This document shows, one piece after another, positions 51,833-59,874 of a stretch of 64,000 nucleotides of DNA. A model generated the notes under the pieces. That model made no database searches. It saw nothing but the letters and a program-made list of their open reading frames with translations, and was not told where the DNA came from. This DNA is from Mesobacterium_A hydrothermale (lineage in GTDB: Bacteria > Pseudomonadota > Alphaproteobacteria > Rhodobacterales > Rhodobacteraceae): assembly GCF_035818635.1 (NCBI RefSeq), contig NZ_JAYLLH010000004.1, forward strand, positions 1 to 64,000. Reading direction: 5' to 3'. A program made the position numbers and the translations under genes. Positions within the stretch are counted from its first letter, which is position 1; each line of letters opens with the position of its first letter.

Positions 51833-52654
51833 GTGATTCTGAACCGTGCCCTTGCCCTCGCCACAGGGATCGCCCTGAGCCTGTTTGCGTTGCCCGCTGC
51901 GGCCAACCAGGCGCGGGACCTGATGAATGCCCTGGGGCTGCCACAGATCATCGAGGTGATGCGCGACGAAGGTCTGGCCTATGGCAAGGAACTGTCGGAC
52001 ACCATGTTGCCGGGCGGCGGGGACTCTACCTGGCCGGACACGGTCAGCCGGATCTATGACAAGCAGACCATGACCGAAGAGGTGGAAAGCCTGTTCGTCG
52101 AAACACTGGGCGATACCGACCTCGATCCGCTGCTGACGTTTTTCAACACGCCGGGCGGCAAGCGGCTGGTTCAGCTGGAAATCAGTGCCCGCCGCGCAAT
52201 GCTGGACAAGGGGGTCGAAGATGGCGCCCGCGAAGCGTTCCGCAGGCTGGACGGAACGGCAGACGCCCGGCTGGCGCTGGTCTCGGCCTTCGTCGAGGTC
52301 AATGATCTGCTCGAATCGAACGTGGTCGGGGCGTTGAACGCATCCTACCAGTTTTACCGCGGCATGGTCGAAGGCGGGGCGCTCGAGATGGGCGAGGCCG
52401 ACATTCTGACCGATGTCTGGGCGCAGGAACCCGAAACCCGCGCAGACACCCGCGAATGGCTGTTCGGTTTCCTGTTGATGGCCTATGGCCCTGTAAGCGA
52501 GGAAACCCTGGCCGACTACATCGCCCTGAGCTCGACCGAGGAGGGGCGGGCGATGAACCGGGCGCTGTTTGCGGCGTTTAACCAGATGTATGATGACATC
52601 TCTTACGGTCTGGGGCTGGCCGTCGCGCGGCAGTTGCAGGGCCAGGACCTGTAA
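51833..52654 (+). CDS. Secreted DUF2059 protein
   Basis: A 273-residue periplasmic protein. A signal peptide (MILNRALALATGIALSLFALPAAA) is followed by a helical domain with the DUF2059 pattern (LDPLLTFFNTPGGKRLVQLE, and a second similar LSSTEEGRAMNRALFAAFN). The family is of unknown function. The start is GTG at 51833, supported by AAGGAG a few bases upstream. Single-gene unit between tRNA-Ser and the rplU promoter. Confidence 0.85.
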   Translation: MILNRALALATGIALSLFALPAAANQARDLMNALGLPQIIEVMRDEGLAYGKELSDTMLPGGGDSTWPDTVSRIYDKQTMTEEVESLFVETLGDTDLDPLLTFFNTPGGKRLVQLEISARRAMLDKGVEDGAREAFRRLDGTADARLALVSAFVEVNDLLESNVVGALNASYQFYRGMVEGGALEMGEADILTDVWAQEPETRADTREWLFGFLLMAYGPVSEETLADYIALSSTEEGRAMNRALFAAFNQMYDDISYGLGLAVARQLQGQDL

Positions 52655-52692
52655 TTCCTGCGTGACTGCACCGGAAACGATGGGTTCTTGTG

Positions 52693-52721
52693 TTGACAGG
52701 CGCGGCCAGAGCGATCATAAG
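52693..52721 (+). promoter_or_regulatory. Sigma-70 promoter of rplU-rpmA
   Basis: A perfect TTGACA (52693-52698) is followed after 17 bases by CATAAG (52716-52721), a four-of-six match to the -10 box. The distance to rplU leaves a leader of about 125 bases, long enough for leader control. The only gene downstream is rplU. Confidence 0.65.
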
Positions 52722-52850
52722 CGCGCCACCTGAAGGACGGTGCCCCGGCGCCGGCCTTTATGTTTTGTAGACCATCGCAGTTCGGGGCGGCAGGGCCATC
52801 AACGCCGGGCAACCGGGGCCGAAGGACGCGGAAAGAAAAGGAAGACGCAG

Positions 52851-53474
52851 ATGTTTGCGGTTATGAAAACCGGTGGCAAACAGTACAAGGTCCAGTCCGG
52901 CGATACGCTGCGGGTGGAAAAGCTGGCTGCTGATGCTGGAGAAAAAGTCCAGTTCAACGAGATTCTGATGCTGGGTGGCAACACCGTTGTTGTCGGTGCC
53001 CCGCTTGTCGACGGCGCGGCCGTTCAGGCTGAAGTCATCGACCAGGTGAAAGGCGACAAGGTCATCACCTTCGTTAAGCGCCGTCGTAAGCATTCGTCCA
53101 AGCGCACCCGTGGCCACCGCCAGCAGCTGACCCTGCTGCGCGTGACCGAGATCCTGGCCGAAGGCGCAGGCGCAACCGGTGTGAAAGCCGCAGTTGGTGC
53201 AGGGTCCGTGGCCGCTGCCGCGCCGGCGCCGGAAGCCGCTGCAAAGCCGGCTGCCAAAGCCGCCGCTGCTGAGGGTGCCGACGATCTGAAGACCCTGTCG
53301 GGCGTTGGCCCGGCGCTGGAAAAGAAACTGCACGAAGCTGGTGTCACCACCTTCGCTCAGATCGCCGCCTGGACCGAAGCGGACATCGCCGAGATGGACG
53401 AAAAGCTGTCCTTCAAGGGCCGGATCGAGCGCGAAGGCTGGGTCGACCAGGCCAAAGACCTGATTTCGAAATAA
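52851..53474 (+). CDS. rplU: Ribosomal protein bL21 with C-terminal helix-hairpin-helix extension
   Basis: A 207-residue protein. The first 102 residues are standard L21 (MFAVMKTGGKQYKV, KVITFVKRRRKHSSKRTRG), which binds 23S rRNA. After an Ala-rich linker (about 110-140) comes a helix-hairpin-helix-like domain: LKTLSGVGPALEKKLHEAGV and IAEMDEKLSFKGRIEREGW. Such a C-terminal extension is known in Rhodobacterales L21. Its job is unclear, perhaps RNA contact. The ATG at 52851 gives the standard start; the longer frame is not used. rpmA follows 12 bp on. Confidence 0.96.
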   Translation: MFAVMKTGGKQYKVQSGDTLRVEKLAADAGEKVQFNEILMLGGNTVVVGAPLVDGAAVQAEVIDQVKGDKVITFVKRRRKHSSKRTRGHRQQLTLLRVTEILAEGAGATGVKAAVGAGSVAAAAPAPEAAAKPAAKAAAAEGADDLKTLSGVGPALEKKLHEAGVTTFAQIAAWTEADIAEMDEKLSFKGRIEREGWVDQAKDLISK

Positions 53475-53486
53475 GGAGAGACACCC

Positions 53487-53756
53487 ATGGCACATAAAAA
53501 AGCAGGCGGTAGCTCCCGTAACGGTCGTGACTCCGTTGGTCGCCGTCTTGGTGTGAAGCTTTACGGTGGCCAGGCGGCCATCGCCGGCAACATCATCGTA
53601 CGCCAGCGCGGCACCAAGTTCTGGCCGGGCGAAGGCGTTGGCATGGGCAAGGATCACACGATCTTTGCAACCACCGAAGGCGCCGTGACCTTCCACAAAG
53701 GCCTGAAAGGCCGCACGTTCATTTCGGTCCTGCCGGTGGCGGAGGCCGCGGAGTAA
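53487..53756 (+). CDS. rpmA: Ribosomal protein bL27
   Basis: An 89-residue L27 of normal length. The MAHKKAGGSSRNGRDS start and GVKLYGGQAA, NIIVRQRGT and VGMGKDHTIFA segments are standard. Its N terminus reaches the peptidyl-transferase centre. The start is not preceded by a cleavable extension. It is co-transcribed with rplU, and a rho-independent terminator lies 28 bp after the stop. Confidence 0.98.
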   Translation: MAHKKAGGSSRNGRDSVGRRLGVKLYGGQAAIAGNIIVRQRGTKFWPGEGVGMGKDHTIFATTEGAVTFHKGLKGRTFISVLPVAEAAE

Positions 53757-53783
53757 GCCGACCTGAAGGTTTGAAAAACTTGG

Positions 53784-53820
53784 GGGGATCGGCAGACGGC
53801 CGGTCCCCTTTCGTCTTTTT
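53784..53820 (+). terminator. rplU-rpmA terminator
   Basis: GGGGATCGGC and GCCGGTCCCC form a 10-bp stem (one G-T pair) with a 5-base loop, followed by TTTCGTCTTTTT. This is a convincing intrinsic terminator. Confidence 0.9.
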
Positions 53821-53969
53821 CGGGAAAGGCCTTGCCCGCGTCACGGCCGCGACACGCCCGCGGCGTATCGCGGCACGATGATGTGACAGGACGTGCATGG
53901 CGCACCGCCATGGCAACCGCCACCTCGGGAAAGGGCGCGCCCGCGCGATGTGCACTGGAGGAGACGCAC

Positions 53970-54509
53970 ATGAGCCTTGATACCACGAACCGGCAGCCCA
54001 CGGTTTCGACCGAGAGGTTCGACCTGCGCCCGCTGCGCAAGTCGGACAAGGGGCTGATCGAGCACTACAGTTCGGATCTGCGGCTGGCACGGATGACCGC
54101 AAACATTCCGCACCCGCTGCCTCCGGGCGCGACTGATGCCTATGTCACCCGGGTCACCGCGCCAGTGCGCGACGAGGATGTCTGGGCGATGGACGCCACC
54201 AAGGACGGCGGACCGGAACTGATGGGGGTGATCGGGCTGGAGCGGATGGATCGCAACCAGGTCGAGGTCGACTATTGGGTCGCGCCGCCGTTCTGGAACA
54301 CCGGTCTTGCCTCGGATGCGGTGCGGGCCCTGGTCGAGGCCAATCCGACCGGCAGCGAGACGATGTTCGCCTCGGTTTTCCAGGACAACCCGGCCTCGGC
54401 CCGGGTGCTGGTGAACTGCGGCTTCGAATACATCGGCGATGCCGAAGCATTTTCGGTGGCCCGGGGGGCGACGGTGCCGACATGGACCTATCTCAAGCGC
54501 ATGCGGTAA
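53970..54509 (+). CDS. GNAT-family N-acetyltransferase (RimJ/L-like)
   Basis: A 179-residue acetyltransferase. The RFDLRPLRKSD start, the GVIGLERMDRNQVEVDYWV strand, FWNTGLASDAVRALV (acetyl-CoA pyrophosphate loop), and NPASARVLVNCGFEYIG are standard for the RimJ/RimL-like branch, which acetylates protein N termini or small molecules. Substrate unknown. The ATG at 53970 follows GGAGGAGA; the longer frame to 53832 is rejected. Followed by a cluster of hairpins. Confidence 0.88.
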   Translation: MSLDTTNRQPTVSTERFDLRPLRKSDKGLIEHYSSDLRLARMTANIPHPLPPGATDAYVTRVTAPVRDEDVWAMDATKDGGPELMGVIGLERMDRNQVEVDYWVAPPFWNTGLASDAVRALVEANPTGSETMFASVFQDNPASARVLVNCGFEYIGDAEAFSVARGATVPTWTYLKRMR

Positions 54510-54526
54510 GCGATGGGCGCGGTTTC

Positions 54527-54622
54527 GGATCGCGGCTGCGATCCGACCGGAGCGCGCTTTCTGCGAAAGCGCGCCTGTTGGGGGCGCTGCCCCCAAACCC
54601 CCGAGGTATTTGTGAAACAAAA
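54527..54622. repeat. Hairpin cluster with REP-like repeat, copy 2
   Basis: Three hairpins follow the acetyltransferase: GGATCGC with GCGATCC (54527-54544), GCGCGCTTTC with GAAAGCGCGC (10-bp perfect stem, 54552-54574), and GGGGGCGCTGCCCCC (54580-54594). The last is followed by A-AACCCCCGAGGTATTTG. It is a diverged relative of the repeat at 10234-10277. Confidence 0.7.
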
Positions 54623-54698
54623 GACGCAGGGTGGCGGTACCTTGTGACGGGCGTGCAAACCCGGTAAAGCGCGGGATGCGCGATAAGAGGTGCGGGAC

Positions 54699-55733
54699 AT
54701 GAAATTTCTTGATCTGGCCAAGGTCTATCTGCGTTCGGGATCCGGCGGGAACGGCTGCGTGTCCTTTCGGCGTGAGAAGTACATCGAATTCGGTGGGCCC
54801 GATGGCGGCGACGGTGGTCGCGGCGGCGATGTCTGGGCCGAGGCCGTCGACGGGCTGAACACGCTGATCGATTTCCGCTACCAGCAGCATTTCTTTGCCG
54901 ACAATGGACGCCCGGGCATGGGCCGACAGCGCACTGGCGCGGACGGCAACGATATCGTGCTGAGGGTGCCGGTTGGAACCGAGATCCTGGATGAGGACGA
55001 AGAGACCGTGCTGGCCGATCTGACCGAGCTTGGGGAGCGCGTGCTCTTGGCCAAGGGTGGCAATGGTGGCTGGGGTAACCTGCATTTCAAATCGGCCACC
55101 AACCAGGCGCCGCGCCGTGCGAACCCCGGGCAGGAGGGCGTCGAGCGCACCGTCTGGCTGCGGCTGAAGCTGATTGCCGATGTCGGCCTGCTGGGGCTGC
55201 CCAACGCCGGCAAGTCGACCTTCCTGTCGGCGACGTCAAACGCGCGGCCCAAGATCGCGGACTATCCTTTCACGACGCTGCACCCGAACCTGGGCGTCGT
55301 TGGTATCGACGGGCGCGAATTTGTCGTCGCTGACATTCCGGGCCTGATCGAAGGCGCGCATGAAGGCCGGGGCCTGGGGGATCTTTTCCTTGGCCATGTC
55401 GAACGCTGCGCCGTACTTTTGCACCTGGTCGACGGCATCAGCGGAACCTTGCTGGACGATTTCCAAACCATCGTCGACGAGATCGAAGCCTATGGCGCCG
55501 GCCTGGCCGACAAGCCGCGGATCGTGGTGCTGAACAAGATCGACGCCCTGGACGAGGAAGAGCGCAGCTTTCTGCGCGATGAATTGCAGGCTGTGGCAGG
55601 CTGCAAGGTGATGCTGATGTCCGGGGCAAGTGGCGAAGGCCTCACACAGGTGCTGCGCGCCCTGCGCAACCAGATCGAGATTGCCCGCAATGACGCGCGC
55701 GAAGACGAGGACGACGGATCGTGGCAACCCTGA
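54699..55733 (+). CDS. obgE: GTPase ObgE/CgtA
   Basis: A 344-residue GTPase. The N-terminal Obg fold is glycine-rich (RSGSGGNGCVSFRREKYIEF, GGDGGRGGDVW). The GTPase motifs are GLPNAGKST (about residues 166-174), ADIPGLIEGA with the DxPG of G3, and NKID. It acts in large ribosomal subunit assembly and stress control. The ATG at 54699 after AAGAGG is preferred to an in-frame GTG at 54690. Its 3' end overlaps proB by 13 bp. Confidence 0.97.
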   Translation: MKFLDLAKVYLRSGSGGNGCVSFRREKYIEFGGPDGGDGGRGGDVWAEAVDGLNTLIDFRYQQHFFADNGRPGMGRQRTGADGNDIVLRVPVGTEILDEDEETVLADLTELGERVLLAKGGNGGWGNLHFKSATNQAPRRANPGQEGVERTVWLRLKLIADVGLLGLPNAGKSTFLSATSNARPKIADYPFTTLHPNLGVVGIDGREFVVADIPGLIEGAHEGRGLGDLFLGHVERCAVLLHLVDGISGTLLDDFQTIVDEIEAYGAGLADKPRIVVLNKIDALDEEERSFLRDELQAVAGCKVMLMSGASGEGLTQVLRALRNQIEIARNDAREDEDDGSWQP

Positions 55734-56827
55734 GCGACGCCAAACGGCTGGTCGTCAAGATCGGTTCGGCCCTGCTGGTGGATCGGTCCACGGGCAACCT
55801 GCGCGATGGATGGCTGAAAGCGATGGCGGCAGACGTGGCACGGGTGCGGGCACGCGGGACCGACGTCGTGCTGGTGTCGTCGGGTTCGATCGCGCTGGGG
55901 CGTGGGGTGCTGGGCCTTGGCAACGGGGCGTTGGCGCTGGAACAAAGCCAGGCAGCCGCCGCCGTAGGTCAGATCCGGCTAGCGCGCGCCTGGGAAGAGG
56001 CGCTGGCCCCGCATGGCATCACCACCGCACAGGTGCTGGTGACGCTCGAAGATTCCTCTGACCGCCGCCGATATCTCAATTCCCGAGCGACGCTGGAAAC
56101 GCTGATCGGGCTGCACGTGGTGCCGATCGTCAACGAAAATGACACCGTGGCCACCGATGAAATCCGCTATGGCGACAACGATCGGCTGGCCGCGCAGGTG
56201 GCGGTGACCACCGGTGCCGACCAGTTGATCCTGCTTTCCGATGTGGACGGTTTTTACAGTGGCAACCCGCACACGGACCCCGTGGCCCGCCGCTATGACG
56301 TGATCGACATGATCACGCCCGAGATCGAGGCGATGGCGGGCGACGCGGGCTCGGGCCTGTCCAAGGGGGGCATGAAGACCAAGCTGATGGCGGCCCGAAC
56401 GGCCACCGCCTCGGGCTGCGCCATGGCCATCACCGAAGGTTCGGTGCTGCACCCGCTCAAGGCGCTCGAGGATGGCGCAAACGCCACCTGGTTCACCCCG
56501 CATATCGACCCGCACGCCGCGCGCAAGCGCTGGATCGCCAGCATGAAACCGCGCGGAACCGTCACGGTGGACGCAGGCGCGGCGCGCGCGCTGGGGCAGG
56601 GCAATTCCTTGCTGCCCGCCGGGATCACCGCTGTGTCCGGGGCCTTCGGACGCGGGGACCCGGTCACTATCCGCGGCAACGACGGCGTCGATCTCGGAAT
56701 TGGTCTCAGCCGCTACACCGCCGCAGAGGCGGCGCAGATCAAGGGCCACAAGTCTTCGGAAATCGAGGAACTACTGGGCTACCCGGGCCGCGCCGTGCTA
56801 ATACATCGGGATGACATGGCGCTCTGA
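55721..56827 (+). CDS. proB: Glutamate 5-kinase
   Basis: A 368-residue kinase that makes glutamyl-5-phosphate, the first step of proline synthesis. The amino-acid kinase fold (RLVVKIGSALLV, VSSGSIALG, VPIVNENDTVATDE, GGMKTKLMAA) is followed by a PUA domain (GTVTVDAGAARALGQGNSLLPAGI). It starts with GTG at 55721, within the end of obgE, so translation is coupled. proA follows 57 bp on. Confidence 0.97.
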   Translation: MATLSDAKRLVVKIGSALLVDRSTGNLRDGWLKAMAADVARVRARGTDVVLVSSGSIALGRGVLGLGNGALALEQSQAAAAVGQIRLARAWEEALAPHGITTAQVLVTLEDSSDRRRYLNSRATLETLIGLHVVPIVNENDTVATDEIRYGDNDRLAAQVAVTTGADQLILLSDVDGFYSGNPHTDPVARRYDVIDMITPEIEAMAGDAGSGLSKGGMKTKLMAARTATASGCAMAITEGSVLHPLKALEDGANATWFTPHIDPHAARKRWIASMKPRGTVTVDAGAARALGQGNSLLPAGITAVSGAFGRGDPVTIRGNDGVDLGIGLSRYTAAEAAQIKGHKSSEIEELLGYPGRAVLIHRDDMAL

Positions 56828-56884
56828 CCCTTTCATCTTTCTGTAAATACTCAAAATTTCCAACCGTACCCAAAGGCAAGACGC

Positions 56885-58150
56885 ATGAAGGACCTGACCG
56901 ACATCCCCGCCCTGATGGCCGAGATCGGCACCACCGCGAAATCCGCTGCCGCGGAGCTTGCTTTTGCCCCGGCCGATGTAAAAACCGCCGCGCTGAACGC
57001 TGCCGCCGATGCGGTCTGGGCCAACCGCGCCGAGATTGTCGAAGCCAACGCCAGGGACATGGACTATGGCCGTGACAAGGGGCTGTCCGACGCGATGATG
57101 GACCGGCTTCTGCTGACCGAAGACAGGATCAAGGGCATCGTGGACGGTTTGCGGGCCGTGGCCGCGCAGGACGACCCCGTGGGCCAGGTGATCGAAGAAT
57201 GGGATCGCCCCACCGGGCTGCACATCTCCAGGGTGCGGACGCCGCTGGGGGTGATCGGCGTGATCTATGAATCGCGTCCCAACGTGACCGCGGATGCGGG
57301 GGCGCTTTGCCTCAAGGCCGGCAACGCGGTCATCCTGCGGGGCGGTTCCGAAAGCTTTCATTCCTCGCAAGCGATCCATGCCTGCCTGGTTGCCGGGCTG
57401 CGCGCCGCGGGCCTGCCCGAAGCCGCGATCCAGCTGGTGCCGACACGCGACCGTGCCGCCGTCAGCGAAATGCTGACCATGACCGATACGATCGACGTGA
57501 TCGTACCGCGCGGCGGCAAGGGCCTGGTCGGGCTGGTCCAGCGCGAGGCGCGGGTGCCGGTCTTTGCCCACCTCGAAGGTATTGTGCATATCTTCATCGA
57601 CCGCGATGCCGACCCGGTGAAGGCGCTCAAGGTGGTGATGAACGCCAAGACCCGTCGCACCGGCATCTGCGGCGCCGCCGAATGCCTGCTGATCGACCGC
57701 CAGGCGCTGGACACGGTCGGACAGGGCGTGATCCGCGCGTTGCTGGACGCGGGCGTAGAGGTGCGGGGCGATGAAACGTTGCAAGCCATCGCGGGTGTGA
57801 CCGCGGCACGGCCGGACGACTGGGGGCGTGAATACCTGGACATGATCATCGCCGCGCGCGTGGTCGAGGACGTCGACGAGGCGATTGCCCATATCCGGGC
57901 CTATGGCTCGAACCACACCGATGCGATCGTCACCGAAAACGACGACACGGCAGCAAAGTTCTTTGCCCGGCTTGATTCGGCGATCCTGATGCGCAACGCA
58001 TCGACCCAGTTCGCCGACGGCGGCGAATTTGGCATGGGCGCCGAAATCGGCATTGCCACCGGCAAGATGCACGCCCGCGGCCCGGTCGGTGCGGCACAGT
58101 TGACCAGCTTCAAATATCTGGTGACCGGTGACGGCACCGTGCGGAGCTAA
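56885..58150 (+). CDS. proA: Gamma-glutamyl phosphate reductase
   Basis: A 421-residue enzyme that reduces glutamyl phosphate to glutamate semialdehyde, the second step of proline synthesis. The aldehyde-dehydrogenase-like fold shows ESRPNVTADAGALCLKAGN, VPRGGKGLV, and the catalytic Cys in NAKTRRTGICGAAECLL. Full length. It lies 57 bp after proB and ends 4 bp before the convergent chpT stop. Confidence 0.98.
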   Translation: MKDLTDIPALMAEIGTTAKSAAAELAFAPADVKTAALNAAADAVWANRAEIVEANARDMDYGRDKGLSDAMMDRLLLTEDRIKGIVDGLRAVAAQDDPVGQVIEEWDRPTGLHISRVRTPLGVIGVIYESRPNVTADAGALCLKAGNAVILRGGSESFHSSQAIHACLVAGLRAAGLPEAAIQLVPTRDRAAVSEMLTMTDTIDVIVPRGGKGLVGLVQREARVPVFAHLEGIVHIFIDRDADPVKALKVVMNAKTRRTGICGAAECLLIDRQALDTVGQGVIRALLDAGVEVRGDETLQAIAGVTAARPDDWGREYLDMIIAARVVEDVDEAIAHIRAYGSNHTDAIVTENDDTAAKFFARLDSAILMRNASTQFADGGEFGMGAEIGIATGKMHARGPVGAAQLTSFKYLVTGDGTVRS

Positions 58151-58154
58151 GCTG

Positions 58155-58772
58155 TCAGCCCGGCGCGAGCGTGATGCACAGGCCCGCGCCGTCGGGGCTG
58201 TCGATATCGCGGACAGACACGACAAGCCCGGCGGCCTTCGCGGCGCCCGGCAGCAATGCGAATTGCACCCGTGCGGGCGAGGCGTCCACAGACACAACGT
58301 TGCGCGACAGGTTGGTCCAGAAGTCCGGCTCTTGGCGCACATCCGGGCCGGTGCCGGTCACGGTCCAGCCATGGGGGCGGGCAAAGGCGATGGTGCCGCC
58401 TCGGGGCAGAGCGGTTTCCATGCACATCCCGGCCAGCAGAACCGCGCGCAGCGCAGGACGGTCCAGTGTCCCGTCGAACGGCCAGTCATGATGCAGCCGC
58501 CCGCCATGCGACAGTTGCGTCAGAACCTCGGCAACCTCGCGTGCGGCGATGGTCTGGCCGACGCGGGTGCGCCCGAAGGCCAGCCGCAGGAACCGGATTC
58601 GGGCGTTGGCAGTGGCCAGACTGTCCTGAACCAGCTGCATCTCTTCGCCTTCGAAATTTCCCGTCATCTGAAGAAATTCCAGCCCGTTGCCGATTGCGCC
58701 AACCGGGCTGATCACGTCGTGGCAGATACGCGACGACACCAGCGTCGACAGGTCAAACGCCTCATCCGCCAT
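58155..58772 (-). CDS. chpT: Histidine phosphotransferase ChpT
   Basis: A 205-residue cytosolic phosphotransferase. The conserved start LVSSRICHDVISPVGAIGNG carries the phospho-accepting His18, and the C-terminal half is a degenerate ATPase-like domain. ChpT passes phosphate from the kinase CckA to CtrA and CpdR, which control the cell cycle, motility and, in R. capsulatus, gene transfer agent production. The ATG at 58772 is preferred over a TTG at 58802. It is divergent from a DUF3553 gene, with only 29 bp between them. Confidence 0.95.
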   Translation of the reverse strand: MADEAFDLSTLVSSRICHDVISPVGAIGNGLEFLQMTGNFEGEEMQLVQDSLATANARIRFLRLAFGRTRVGQTIAAREVAEVLTQLSHGGRLHHDWPFDGTLDRPALRAVLLAGMCMETALPRGGTIAFARPHGWTVTGTGPDVRQEPDFWTNLSRNVVSVDASPARVQFALLPGAAKAAGLVVSVRDIDSPDGAGLCITLAPG

Positions 58773-58801
58773 GCCGCGCCCCCCCGGAACAGGAGCATCC
58801 A

Positions 58802-58984
58802 ATGGACGATTTGAACGCCTTTCTCGAACCGGGGATGCTGGTCACCCATCCCGACCGACCAGACTGGGGCACCGGGCAGGTGCAATCCAACATCGGCGGC
58901 AAGGTCACGGTGAATTTCCGCGACGCGGGAAAGGTCGTGATCGACGGCACGCGCATCCTCCTCCATCTGGTGCATGACTCCTGA
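58802..58984 (+). CDS. DUF3553 small protein
   Basis: A 60-residue protein that matches DUF3553: GMLVTHPDRPDWGTGQVQS, GGKVTVNFRDAGK, and the DGTRILL end. It is probably a small SH3-like barrel of unknown function. It starts 29 bp from the chpT start on the other strand; the pairing with chpT is common in this order, from memory. A GC hairpin follows. Confidence 0.85.
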   Translation: MDDLNAFLEPGMLVTHPDRPDWGTGQVQSNIGGKVTVNFRDAGKVVIDGTRILLHLVHDS

Positions 58985-59034
58985 GGCGCTCTCCTATGGG
59001 TAGAGTTGGGTTCCTTTATGTTCCGTTAAAGGCA

Positions 59035-59058
59035 AAGCCGGGGCGGGTTGCCCGGCTT
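59035..59058 (+). terminator. Hairpin after DUF3553
   Basis: AAGCCGGG and CCCGGCTT form a perfect 8-bp stem with an 8-base loop, 50 bp after the DUF3553 stop and 55 bp before olsB. No T-tract. Confidence 0.4.
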
Positions 59059-59112
59059 GCCAAGAAGCCTGGCTCTGCCTAGAACCGGTCAGCACCACCC
59101 GGAGCCCTGCCC

Positions 59113-59874
59113 ATGACCGCGTCGCAACCGCTTTTCACCGTCCGACTGGCCCGGGACGCGGAGGACCTGATCGCGGCGCAGCGCCTGCGCTATGACGTGT
59201 TCGTGGGCGAGATGGGCAGCCAGGGCGCGCTGGTCGATCACGACGCCCGGTTGGAACAGGATCGGTTCGATCCTTATTTCGACCACATGCTGCTGATCGA
59301 CGAAGCCCGCCCGGGCGCACCGGTGGTTGGCGTCTACCGCCTGCTGCGCGACGAACAGGCGCGGGCCATGGGCCAGTTTTATTCCGAGGACGAATACGAC
59401 CTTGCGCCATTGCGTACCTCCGGCTTGCCGCTGCTGGAACTGGGGCGCTCCTGCCTGCACCCGGACTATCGCGGCGGGCTGGCGATGTATCACCTTTGGA
59501 ACGCCCTGGCGCGCTATGTCGAGGATCACGGCATCCGTATCCTGTTCGGCGTGGCCAGCTTTCCCGGCACGGACATCCAGGCGCTGGCGCACCCGTTGTC
59601 GCAACTCCATGACCGGCACTTGGCCCCACCGGAGCTGCGGGTGACTTCGCGGGGGATGCAGCGGATGGACCTGATCCCCCCGGACGCAATCGACCGCAAG
59701 CGGGCGATGGTGGACACGCCGGCGCTGATCAAGGCCTATCTCAAGCTGGGGGGCTTCGTGGGGGACGGCGCCTTTGTCGATCACGGGTTCAACACCACCG
59801 ATGTCTGCCTGATCCTTGACACGGCGCGGATGAACGACCGGCAGCGCGCGATCTATACCGGGGGCCGCGGATGA
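59113..59874 (+). CDS. olsB: L-ornithine N-acyltransferase OlsB
   Basis: A 253-residue GNAT-like enzyme that attaches a 3-hydroxy fatty acid from acyl-carrier protein to the alpha-amino group of ornithine, giving lyso-ornithine lipid. The signature LLELGRSCLHPDYRGGLAM and the RLRYDVFVGEMG start are typical. The next gene, which overlaps it by 4 bp, is olsA, so the pair makes ornithine lipids, a phosphate-free membrane lipid. No Pho box was identified upstream. Confidence 0.93.
   Translation: MTASQPLFTVRLARDAEDLIAAQRLRYDVFVGEMGSQGALVDHDARLEQDRFDPYFDHMLLIDEARPGAPVVGVYRLLRDEQARAMGQFYSEDEYDLAPLRTSGLPLLELGRSCLHPDYRGGLAMYHLWNALARYVEDHGIRILFGVASFPGTDIQALAHPLSQLHDRHLAPPELRVTSRGMQRMDLIPPDAIDRKRAMVDTPALIKAYLKLGGFVGDGAFVDHGFNTTDVCLILDTARMNDRQRAIYTGGRG

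Noticed and set aside
51153..51944. Minus-strand frame that crosses tRNA-Ser
   Set aside because: It would run through the tRNA gene and the start of the DUF2059 gene on the other strand.
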